The notes beneath the pieces are model-generated. The model saw nothing but the letters and a program-made list of their open reading frames with translations, was not told where the DNA came from and ran no database searches. A DNA stretch of 5,675 bases from Sandaracinaceae bacterium (GTDB lineage Bacteria > Myxococcota_A > Polyangia > Polyangiales > Sandaracinaceae): NCBI GenBank assembly GCA_025056955.1, contig JANWYL010000194.1, forward strand, positions 1 through 5,675. Reading direction: 5' to 3'. Made by a program: the position numbers and the translations under genes. How positions within the stretch are numbered: position 1 is the stretch's first letter; each line of letters starts with the position of its first letter. Positions 1-5,675 of this stretch are shown one piece after another.

Positions 1-1
1 C

Positions 2-355
2 TGCTTTGAAGGTCAAGCCCTGGCCTTTGGCCCAGTTGAACCGAAGCGCGTGGGCCGAAAGATCTGGTTCGAGGAGGAAGAAATTCGGATTGTCGATGAA
101 ATCGATGGAGGCGGAGAAATAAGCTCAGGCATTCCACTCGCCCCAGGCCTTGGTGTTGAAGAAGTGGGTCCTCGCTCCCTCCGCATCCGATCGGCATCAG
201 GATGTGGTTTCGATATTGTGCTCGGCTCCAAAGCTGCCCTTTTGATTGAGGGAGCGCTCGTCTCTCATCGCTTTGGCGAGCGCATTCCCAGCGAAAGGAT
301 CCGGCTGCGTGGCATGGGACGCATTGAATACAGCATCAAGGTATTGAAACCATAG
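2..355 (+). CDS. Heparinase II/III-like protein, C-terminal part (5' end outside window)
   Basis: The reading frame is open from the left edge (first full codon at base 2) to TAG at 353-355, giving the last 117 residues. The internal GTG at base 50 is not the likely start, because the family-like sequence continues upstream of it. Visible features fit the C-terminal beta-rich region of heparinase II/III-family proteins: basic PKRVGRKIWF, then alternating strands with IRIVDEIDGGGE (family pattern 'l.i.D.l.G.G'), a LAPGLGVE segment, and near the end VSHRFGERIPSERIRL, like the 'ysprFG.rvps' ending of this family. These proteins have an alpha/alpha toroid followed by a beta-sandwich, and cleave uronic-acid-containing polysaccharides or act on exopolysaccharide during its synthesis. 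The catalytic toroid lies outside the window, so neither activity nor export can be judged. Its stop is 16 bases before the glycosyltransferase ATG, so the two are probably co-transcribed. Family call is good; substrate unknown. Confidence 0.72.
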   Translation, partial: CFEGQALAFGPVEPKRVGRKIWFEEEEIRIVDEIDGGGEISSGIPLAPGLGVEEVGPRSLRIRSASGCGFDIVLGSKAALLIEGALVSHRFGERIPSERIRLRGMGRIEYSIKVLKP

Positions 356-371
356 AGTGGCTTTTTTGACG

Positions 372-1673
372 ATGAGAGTGCTCTTTGTCTCGCAGTATTT
401 CCCGCCTGAATCGAATGCACCTGCAAATCGCGTCTCGAGGCTTGCGCGGAGTTGGGCCACTCGGCATGGCCTTGAAGTAACCGTGCTCACTGGCTTTCCC
501 AACCATCCCGAGGGCCGCATCTATCCTGGCTTTGATGCGCGCCGTCCAGCGCTTGACTTTGAAGGGCCAGTGCGCGTTATCCGCACGCCGATCTACATGG
601 CGCGGAACGCAGGCGTCATCCGACGCTCACTCTCCTACGCCTCTTTTTGGGCAAGCGCTTCGCTTCTTGGGCCATGGCTTGTCGAGGAGCCTCCTGAAGT
701 GGTCATCGCAACGAGCCCCCAGCTCCTTGTGGGTCTCGCAGGAGCCTGGCTTGCGCATCGTTTCCGTGTCCCCTTCGTGCTCGAAGTGCGGGACCTTTGG
801 CCAGATTCAGTCGTGGCTGTCGGAGCGATGTCTGAAAAAAACCCCGGGATTTTGGTCCTGCGGCTCCTCGAGCGGGCCATCTATGCTTGCGCAGATCACG
901 TGGTGATCGTGGCCGAGTCTTTTAGGGACATTTTGATCGAGCGGGGCGTTTCCCCTGAACGCATCTCTTTTATCCCAAATGGGGTGGACCGCGATCTCTT
1001 CACTCCAGGCCCTCCCCCTGAACCCGACCCCTATCCTGGCCGCTTTGTGGTTTGCTTTGCTGGAACTGTCGGAATGGCCCACGGCCTGGCCACGGTGCTC
1101 GAGGCCGCTCGGATGGCTCGGCCCACAATGCCAGAGCTTCTCTTTTTGGTTGTCGGTGAAGGGGCAGAACGCCCTGCACTTGAAGAACGGGCACGCAAGG
1201 AAGGCCTTGACAACGTGCATTTTACAGGCCGCCTTCCCCGCGAAGCCATCCCACCCTTGCTCCGTCGTGCAGACCTTTCTCTTGTGATGCTGCGCCCTGA
1301 CCCCCTCTTTCGCACGGTGCTCCCCTCTAAGCTTTTTGAAAGCATGGGCTGTGGGCGGCCCATTCTTTTGGGTGTCGATGGTGAAGCCAGGCGACTGGTG
1401 GAGCGCGCAGGGGCGGGGGTTTACTTTCCCCCGGACAACCCACGCGCACTCCTCGAAGCCATCACCCGCTTGCGCAGCCAGCCAGAGGAACGCAAAGCGA
1501 TGGGCGAACGGGGGCACGCCTTTGTGGTCCATCACTTTGACCGTGAAGCGCTCGCGGCTCGTTATGCTGAGCTTCTGCATGAAGTGTCCAAACGCACTCC
1601 ACCCAAATCAAAGGAGCAGCCCGCATGTCCCCCCTCGTCCTTCATGTGGTTGGAGCAAGGCCCAATTTCATGA
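372..1673 (+). CDS. Family 4 glycosyltransferase, WbuB-like
   Basis: Predicted 433-residue GT-B glycosyltransferase (GT4) that transfers a sugar from a nucleotide-sugar donor in surface polysaccharide synthesis, probably at the cytoplasmic face of the inner membrane. The N-terminal acceptor domain opens with the first beta strand MRVLFVSQYFPPE and has VLTGFPNHPEG and EVRDLWPD (138-145), which are typical of the WbuB-like group. The C-terminal donor domain has IPNGVDRDLF (201-210), FAGTVGMAHGL (229-239), PSKLFESMGCGRPI (318-331) and GVDGEARRLVERAGAG (334-349), covering the nucleotide-sugar contact region. WbuB itself transfers L-FucNAc in E. coli O26, but the group is varied, so the sugar cannot be inferred. 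I chose ATG 372 because it begins exactly at the family's first strand. GTG 357 would add only five residues; neither start has a good ribosome binding site. The last 16 residues are read through the start of wecB in another frame. Intact, near the family's usual length of about 400 plus a short polar tail. Confidence 0.9.
   Translation: MRVLFVSQYFPPESNAPANRVSRLARSWATRHGLEVTVLTGFPNHPEGRIYPGFDARRPALDFEGPVRVIRTPIYMARNAGVIRRSLSYASFWASASLLGPWLVEEPPEVVIATSPQLLVGLAGAWLAHRFRVPFVLEVRDLWPDSVVAVGAMSEKNPGILVLRLLERAIYACADHVVIVAESFRDILIERGVSPERISFIPNGVDRDLFTPGPPPEPDPYPGRFVVCFAGTVGMAHGLATVLEAARMARPTMPELLFLVVGEGAERPALEERARKEGLDNVHFTGRLPREAIPPLLRRADLSLVMLRPDPLFRTVLPSKLFESMGCGRPILLGVDGEARRLVERAGAGVYFPPDNPRALLEAITRLRSQPEERKAMGERGHAFVVHHFDREALAARYAELLHEVSKRTPPKSKEQPACPPSSFMWLEQGPIS
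1612..1616 (+). promoter_or_regulatory. Ribosome binding site of wecB
   Basis: AGGAG, within AAAGGAG, lies eight bases before the ATG at 1625, inside the last codons of the glycosyltransferase gene. It fixes the wecB start at 1625 and is the only strong Shine-Dalgarno site in the window. Confidence 0.8.
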
Positions 1674-2758
1674 AGATCGCCCCTGTGATGGGCGCGCTCT
1701 CCAACTACCCCCTTCGGATCGAGCTCGTTCACACGGGGCAGCACTACGACTTTGCAATGAGCGATGTCTTTTTCGAAGAGCTCGGAATGCCCCGCCCAGA
1801 TCACTACCTCGGCGTGGGGTCAGGCAGCCATGCCGAACAAACAGGCAAGGTGATGATCGAGCTCGAAAAGGTGCTGCTTGAGCGCAAGCCCGCGCTTGTG
1901 GTGGTGGCAGGTGACGTGAACTCGACCATGGCTGCGGCCATCGATTGCGCCAAACTCTGTATCCCATGTGCCCATGTGGAGGCAGGGCTTCGCTCTTTTG
2001 ACTGGACCATGCCTGAAGAAATCAACCGGATTGTCACCGATCGCATTTCAACCCTGCTTCTGACCCCATCGCGAGACGCAAACGAAAACCTTCGCCGCGA
2101 AGGTATCCCTGAAGAACGCATTTTCTTTGTTGGCAATACCATGATCGACACGCTTCTTACCCACCTTCCACGGGCGCGTGAGCAAAACACCCTCGATAGG
2201 CTTGGCCTTAGCCCAAAAGGATATGCCCTCCTCACCTTGCACCGCCCCTCGAATGTCGACGATGCCCATGCTCTTACGCGCCTTCTTCAAGCCATCGAAG
2301 AAATCGCCAAACACTTGCCCGTCATTTTTCCAGTTCATCCTCGCACTCGAAAACGAATCAAATCTTTTGGGCTAGGCGATCGAATCGAGAAGAATCCTGG
2401 CATCCGTCTGCTTGATCCCCTTAGCTACCTTGATTTCTTGGCCCTGATGGCAGAAGCCTTCTTGGTTCTCACCGACTCAGGCGGGATCCAGGAAGAGACC
2501 ACCGCCCTGGGTGTGCCCTGCCTCACCCTCCGTGAAAACACTGAACGCCCTGTCACAATTACTGAAGGCACGAATGTGCTTTGTGGCACGGAGCCGAGAA
2601 GAATCATTGAAGAGGCCGAGCGCATCCTCCAAGGAAACTCAAAGCGAGGCCGTATCCCGGAGCGCTGGGATGGGCGCGCAAGCAAGCGGATTGCCGAGAT
2701 TGTTTTTCGCTTCGTCGAAGGTGGGGGCCATTTGCCCATTCCTGAACCAAGCTTTTGA
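1625..2758 (+). CDS. wecB: UDP-N-acetylglucosamine 2-epimerase, non-hydrolysing (WecB)
   Basis: Predicted 377-residue cytoplasmic enzyme interconverting UDP-GlcNAc and UDP-ManNAc, a precursor for ManNAc/ManNAcA-containing surface glycans. It is full length for the family (about 370-390). The GT-B-like fold signature is complete: GARPNFMKIAPVM (10-22), HTGQHYD (36-42), AGDVNST (95-101) with D97, HVEAGLRS (117-124) with E119, MPEEINR (129-135) with E131/E132, VGNTMIDT (169-176), LTLHRPSNVD (203-212) with H206, PVHPRTRKRI (236-245), and DSGGIQEE (284-291) followed by GVPCLTLRENTERP. D97, E119, E131 or E132 and H206 match by motif the catalytic Asp95, Glu117, Glu131 and His213 known from the E. 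coli enzyme. The motifs fit WecB rather than FnlC/WbjD, the homologue that makes UDP-L-FucNAc and often sits beside wbuB. The ATG has a strong AGGAG site. The gene overlaps the upstream gene by 49 bases and the downstream one by about 38, so translational coupling is likely. Confidence 0.95.
   Translation: MSPLVLHVVGARPNFMKIAPVMGALSNYPLRIELVHTGQHYDFAMSDVFFEELGMPRPDHYLGVGSGSHAEQTGKVMIELEKVLLERKPALVVVAGDVNSTMAAAIDCAKLCIPCAHVEAGLRSFDWTMPEEINRIVTDRISTLLLTPSRDANENLRREGIPEERIFFVGNTMIDTLLTHLPRAREQNTLDRLGLSPKGYALLTLHRPSNVDDAHALTRLLQAIEEIAKHLPVIFPVHPRTRKRIKSFGLGDRIEKNPGIRLLDPLSYLDFLALMAEAFLVLTDSGGIQEETTALGVPCLTLRENTERPVTITEGTNVLCGTEPRRIIEEAERILQGNSKRGRIPERWDGRASKRIAEIVFRFVEGGGHLPIPEPSF
2659..2662 (+). 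promoter_or_regulatory. Possible ribosome binding site for an earlier start of the lipoprotein gene
   Basis: GGAG lies seven bases before an in-frame ATG at 2670 inside wecB. If used, the downstream protein would be 648 residues, with about 31 residues before the hydrophobic core of its signal peptide. That is unusually long for a lipoprotein, so I prefer GTG 2721, although that codon has only GAAG directly touching it. The site may simply be part of the wecB coding sequence. Confidence 0.3.
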
Positions 2759-4616
2759 AAAGCGCCGTGCTTTTGCGTGTTGCGTATTTGCGTGCTTCCT
2801 TGTGCTTTGCGCAGCGCTCGAAGGTTGCTCGAAGCAGCCTGATTGGCTCACAAGGCACGCGCCCTCTTTCCCTCTCCTCAAAGGAATGCCAGAAGGAGCC
2901 ATCGCATGCGCTGCTTTTCGACTTTTTTTGCTTCCAGAAGAGAAACGGAAGCTTTTTTTGAAGTTCCGCAAAGACACCCTCCCCTCTTGGCTCGAAGCCT
3001 CCCAAGAAGGCGAAATCGAAGAGCTTGTGTTTTGCGAGTTTGCTGCCCATCGTTCCCTCGAGCGCATCACGCGCCTGCGCCTCGATCGCGAAGCCTCAAC
3101 CAACGCCCTTCTGGCCCAGCTTTTTTCAGGTAGGCCCCAAGGCGAGGAATTTGAAGGCGCAGTGTTTTTCCAAAAACTCAACGATCGCATCATCGAAGCC
3201 CGCGAAGCCATTGAGCCCATTTCCTTGAATTCCCTTCACCTTGAAGGAATGCCCGTCCTCATGCGCCTGACGAGGCTGCTTGGGCTCCGTTCGACCAGCA
3301 TCGAAGCGAGCGTGCGGGTTGAAAAAAGGCGTGGAGGGCTCCACTGGTACACCGAGCGCTACGAAACCCTTGAAGACGGGCTCCTTTTTGCCCGCACCAT
3401 TTTTGAGGGGGAAACACATATGCCACCTGAAAGCGAATTGCGTGCAGCGTGGGTGGGCGTGGCGACAGTCGATGGCCAGAGGGAAAGCCGGTGGCATTTG
3501 CCGTGGCCCCTCATTGAGGCGATGATCGGGGATCGCGAACGCAAGCAAAGGCTCAGCCTTGATGGAGGAGATGCCATCATCCCTATTGACAGGCTCGCTT
3601 GGAACAGCCCTCAGACGCTTTTCAAACAGGGAGTCTTGCGCCTCAGGCACCTCTCCCTAGCACCTTCCGAAACCCGCCTGCGCCTTCTTGAAGAGGCCGA
3701 GCGCCTGATTTGGCGCTCCTTCGAGCTTGAGGAAAACCCGCAGCTGATCGAGCAAGCGATCGACGCACTCATTGCTGCTCGCGAAAACGCGCGGGCCTAC
3801 GCCTTGGCTGAGCGCGCGCTCGCCCGCACGGAAGAAACCAGCCTGATTGGAGCCCTTTTCCGTGCTGCCCCTTCGATCGAAGCGATGGAAAGGCTTTGGC
3901 AAAAGCTTGCCCCAGAAATTTCTGCAGAAGAACGCCTCTTTCTTGCCACCTTGAGCCACAAGGCCCGCGACGAGGGTCTTTCTCTTTCAAGCATCGAACG
4001 CGCTCGCCTTGTGGCCCAGAAGCGCTCGCCTCCTCCCGCCCCTTTCCTCCACCGCCCCTCGCTTTCTGCCCATGCACTGGCCGATTTCCTTTATCTATGG
4101 GCCTGCACCCAAGGTCCTTTTGAGTCCCTCACTTTGCGCCTTGAAGGGAAACTCGCCGAAAGCGCACCCTTTGGACACGACGCCATTGGCATGCGATGGG
4201 CCCAAAGCGCCTTTATCGCATGGCTTGATGTCCATCGCCTGCAGCACCTTCGTCGCCTCGGCATGTTCCTCGCCTTTGAGCTCCCAGAAAGAGGGCGCTT
4301 GCACCTCGGCCTCTTCCACCCTCGCCACCCGATGAGCGCCGCTTTTGAAGTCAAAGAACACCGCCTGCAACTCCTTGCTGTCTCCCATGGCTCAAGCTTG
4401 CGATCTTCTGCTTTTCATGTCCTCTTTCAGGCCCTCTCCACTCTAGAAGAAGGGCAAAGCGTTTTACGCATCCAATGGCCCCCCGCCCTACCCCTTCCCT
4501 CTCGCGAGCTCCTCTGCGAAGCCTCTGGAAGTGTCCTCCTCTGCCGTGCCTCAAGCCCTGACGCGCTTCTCCCCCTGGCTTGCCGATTGGCCCAAATCAC
4601 TCAAACAAAAAAATGA
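2721..4616 (+). CDS. Putative lipoprotein of unknown function in polysaccharide operon
   Basis: I do not recognise this 631-residue protein. With GTG 2721 as start it opens with a lipoprotein-like signal peptide: basic KRR (14-16), a hydrophobic core with cysteines at 20, 21, 25 and 30, and the candidate lipobox L33-E34-G35-C36 followed by Ser37. Glu at -2 is unusual and weakens the call; Ser at +2 would suit the outer membrane by the E. coli Lol rule. After that come: residues 37 to about 310, mixed alpha/beta, with MPEGAIACAAFRL near its start; about 314-430, strongly helical and Glu/Arg/Ala/Leu-rich (for example RAYALAERALARTEE), which may be TPR-like; a Pro-rich linker at 434-446 (KRSPPPAPFLHRP); and about 447-631, mixed alpha/beta, ending in KK. 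I see no catalytic motif and no further membrane segment. It overlaps wecB by 38 bases and ends the operon, so a role in envelope glycan handling is plausible but inferred only from position. ATG 2670 and CTG 2742 are alternative starts. Confidence 0.75.
   Translation: MGAICPFLNQAFEKRRAFACCVFACFLVLCAALEGCSKQPDWLTRHAPSFPLLKGMPEGAIACAAFRLFLLPEEKRKLFLKFRKDTLPSWLEASQEGEIEELVFCEFAAHRSLERITRLRLDREASTNALLAQLFSGRPQGEEFEGAVFFQKLNDRIIEAREAIEPISLNSLHLEGMPVLMRLTRLLGLRSTSIEASVRVEKRRGGLHWYTERYETLEDGLLFARTIFEGETHMPPESELRAAWVGVATVDGQRESRWHLPWPLIEAMIGDRERKQRLSLDGGDAIIPIDRLAWNSPQTLFKQGVLRLRHLSLAPSETRLRLLEEAERLIWRSFELEENPQLIEQAIDALIAARENARAYALAERALARTEETSLIGALFRAAPSIEAMERLWQKLAPEISAEERLFLATLSHKARDEGLSLSSIERARLVAQKRSPPPAPFLHRPSLSAHALADFLYLWACTQGPFESLTLRLEGKLAESAPFGHDAIGMRWAQSAFIAWLDVHRLQHLRRLGMFLAFELPERGRLHLGLFHPRHPMSAAFEVKEHRLQLLAVSHGSSLRSSAFHVLFQALSTLEEGQSVLRIQWPPALPLPSRELLCEASGSVLLCRASSPDALLPLACRLAQITQTKK
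2760..2828 (+). other. Lipoprotein-type signal peptide segment
   Basis: These codons (residues 14-36 of the gene starting at GTG 2721) give a basic triplet KRR, a hydrophobic core of about 17 residues containing four cysteines, and L-E-G-C as the candidate signal peptidase II site, with lipidation at the Cys codon 2826-2828. The L at -3, G at -1 and C at +1 fit the lipobox; the charged E at -2 does not. A plain signal peptide or a single membrane anchor is the alternative. Confidence 0.55.
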
Positions 4617-4649
4617 TGCTTTCCTTTCATTCGTTGATTCATTCAATAT
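4617..4649. other. Convergent intergenic gap without clear terminator
   Basis: Thirty-three AT-rich bases separate the two facing stop codons. On the minus strand a run of seven T (complement of 4607-4613) lies downstream of the TerC-family stop, but the only hairpin before it has a four-base stem, too weak for a normal intrinsic terminator. On the plus strand no hairpin followed by T residues is present. ATTCAAT occurs twice just here (4641-4647 and across the stop at 4652-4658). Nothing else is visible. Confidence 0.5.
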
Positions 4650-5660
4650 CTATTCAATGCTTTTTGGGGCAATACCACGATTGTGCTTTTCATCTTTTGT
4701 GGAATGAAAAGTGGACTGTTTCGATGGTTCCGGAATCCATTTTGAAAGCACAATCGAACCCAAAAGCAGTGTTGCCACGATTGCCAATGAGAGCCCCTCA
4801 CTGATATGAATGGCACCAAGCCACTCATGTCGCAAAAGGATCTTGACTCCAATGAAAATCAACACAATCGCCACTGCATGCCCAAGAAATCGAAAAAGCG
4901 GAAGCAAATGCTCGAGAACCGCATAAATTGAGCGCAACCCTAAAATCGCGAACATATTTGATGTGAAAACAATAAATGGATGGGTCGTTACGCCAAAAAC
5001 TGTTGGAATCGAGTCAATGGCAAATACCAAATCAGAAAATTCAATCGCAACAAGCACAATGAAAAGGGGCGTCGCCATTAATCTTCCATTTTCTCTCACA
5101 AAAAACGCCTCTTTCCGATAGCCAGAAGTCACTGGCACCCAACGACGCAGCCATCGAATCAAGCGATTTTCTTCGTAGTGCTCATGCTCTGCTTTCGACT
5201 GTATGAGCAAACGAAAACCGCTCACGACCAAAAACAATCCAAAAATGTAGAGCACCCATTCAAAGCGTTCGATAAGTGCCGTTCCTGCAATAATAAATAA
5301 GCCCCTTAGAAGAATGGCTCCAATGATTCCCCAAAACAAAACCCGATGTTGATAGGCGGCAGGAACAGCAAATTCTCCAAATATCAACATGAAAACAAAA
5401 AGATTGTCGACGGAAAGGGCTTGTTCGAGAATATAGCCAGTCAAGAACTCCTTGGCGCGGCGCCCGCCCATGCCTGGCAAAAAAAGAAGGAGTACTGCAA
5501 AACCAAAGGCCAAGCTCATCCAGAGCCCAGTCCAAAACAAAGACTCCCTTAGGGTGATGACACGCGGTTTCCTGCGAAAAATGAAAAGGTCCAAAGAAAG
5601 CATGGCAAAGAGAAAAACGAGGAAAGATGTCCAGAGGGTGAATTGGCTGATTGCGGGCAT
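4650..5660 (-). CDS. alx: TerC/Alx-family integral membrane protein, probable metal (Mn2+) exporter
   Basis: Predicted 336-residue inner-membrane protein with about nine hydrophobic segments (roughly 8-28, 43-62, 72-94, 107-128, 134-153, 196-218, 227-247, 256-276, 288-308). Family signatures are clear: GYILEQALSVDNLFVF (75-90) with E79, D85 and N86; QHRVLFWGIIGAI (104-116); FFVRENGRLMATPLF (186-200); EFSDLVFAIDSIP (207-219) with E207, D210 and D216; and HPFIVFTSNMFAILGLR (227-243). The membrane acidic residues are those expected to handle metal. Block-by-block similarity, from memory, is closer to E. coli Alx (321 residues; manganese export, alkaline-induced) than to plasmid TerC of tellurite resistance. 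The polar tail (309-336) is weakly conserved in the family. The ATG is the natural start because the first membrane segment follows at once, but the 15 bases before it hold no Shine-Dalgarno site. In E. coli alx a yybP-ykoY manganese riboswitch precedes the gene; that region is outside the window. It is AT-richer than the neighbouring operon and probably functionally unrelated to it. Confidence 0.93.
   Translation of the reverse strand: MPAISQFTLWTSFLVFLFAMLSLDLFIFRRKPRVITLRESLFWTGLWMSLAFGFAVLLLFLPGMGGRRAKEFLTGYILEQALSVDNLFVFMLIFGEFAVPAAYQHRVLFWGIIGAILLRGLFIIAGTALIERFEWVLYIFGLFLVVSGFRLLIQSKAEHEHYEENRLIRWLRRWVPVTSGYRKEAFFVRENGRLMATPLFIVLVAIEFSDLVFAIDSIPTVFGVTTHPFIVFTSNMFAILGLRSIYAVLEHLLPLFRFLGHAVAIVLIFIGVKILLRHEWLGAIHISEGLSLAIVATLLLGSIVLSKWIPEPSKQSTFHSTKDEKHNRGIAPKSIE
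4678..4756. repeat. Perfect 12-base inverted repeat with a competing inner hairpin
   Basis: CGATTGTGCTTT at 4678-4689 is exactly complementary to AAAGCACAATCG at 4745-4756, with a 55-base spacer. A second stem, CTTTTCAT (4686-4693) with ATGAAAAG (4704-4711) and a 10-base loop, shares bases 4686-4689 with the first, so the two cannot both form. Both lie within codons 302-328 of the TerC-family gene. Neither is followed by a T run on either strand, so a simple terminator is unlikely. Confidence 0.6.
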
Positions 5661-5675
5661 TGGATGAGTGGGTGG

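Noticed and set aside
807..1580. 257-codon open frame on the minus strand
   Set aside because: It lies wholly opposite the well-supported glycosyltransferase, shows no recognisable domain, and is explained by codon bias of the sense gene.
1336..1881. 181-codon plus-strand frame bridging the glycosyltransferase and wecB
   Set aside because: It runs out of frame through conserved motifs of both genes and its translation is low-complexity; a shadow frame.
2511..2720. Upstream extension of the lipoprotein frame into wecB
   Set aside because: The added residues read the conserved 3' part of wecB in another frame and would bury the signal peptide; only the last possible starts are kept as candidates.
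2607..3704. Exact 17-base repeat TTGAAGAGGCCGAGCGC at 2607-2623 and 3688-3704
   Set aside because: Both copies encode the same EEAER helix with the same preferred codons in their own genes; shared codon use explains it.
2038..3765. Several CGATCG palindromes, suggesting an iterated palindrome such as cyanobacterial HIP1
   Set aside because: The flanks vary, few copies form the full GCGATCGC, and they occur in ordinary Ile/Asp/Arg codons.
4601..4649. Possible intrinsic terminator for the TerC-family gene using the seven-T run (complement of 4607-4613)
   Set aside because: The only upstream stem is four base pairs (TTGA/TCAA) and not adjacent to the T run.
4675..4783. CCACGATTG repeated exactly 100 bases apart (4675 and 4775)
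   Set aside because: A nine-base match within coding sequence with no further copies; consistent with chance.

Overview
The window carries the end of a tightly packed, rightward-running polysaccharide gene cluster (bases 1 to about 4616) facing a leftward membrane-transporter gene (4650-5660). In order there are: the C-terminal end of a heparinase II/III-like protein cut by the left edge; a family 4 glycosyltransferase of the WbuB-like group; a non-hydrolysing UDP-GlcNAc 2-epimerase (WecB); a large putative lipoprotein of unknown function; and, convergent to it, a TerC-family (Alx-like) integral membrane protein whose start lies 15 bases from the right edge. No RNA gene, CRISPR array, insertion sequence or phage gene is visible.

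The four rightward genes look like one operon. The gap between the first two is 16 bases, and the next two junctions are overlaps of 49 and about 38 bases. WecB would supply UDP-ManNAc. The glycosyltransferase would add a sugar to a lipid-linked or growing chain. The heparinase-like protein is the type of polysaccharide lyase-fold protein often found in exopolysaccharide and O-antigen clusters. The lipoprotein is the unexplained member; its position suggests a role at the cell envelope in making, moving or anchoring the same glycan, but this is inference from position only.

The organism is a bacterium, probably Gram-negative: it has a surface-polysaccharide cluster and a lipoprotein-type signal peptide with Ser after the acceptor Cys. 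I cannot name a phylum. Hand-counted lines of the cluster run at about 52-68% GC, while sampled lines of the TerC-family gene run at about 33-53%, so the two halves differ clearly in composition. Only wecB has a strong Shine-Dalgarno site.

The 33-base gap between the converging genes holds no convincing terminator. The 3' end of the TerC-family gene holds a perfect 12-base inverted repeat that overlaps a second, competing hairpin. No stretch over 300 bases lacks a gene. I see no clearly new system; the best candidate for new biology is the unrecognised lipoprotein.
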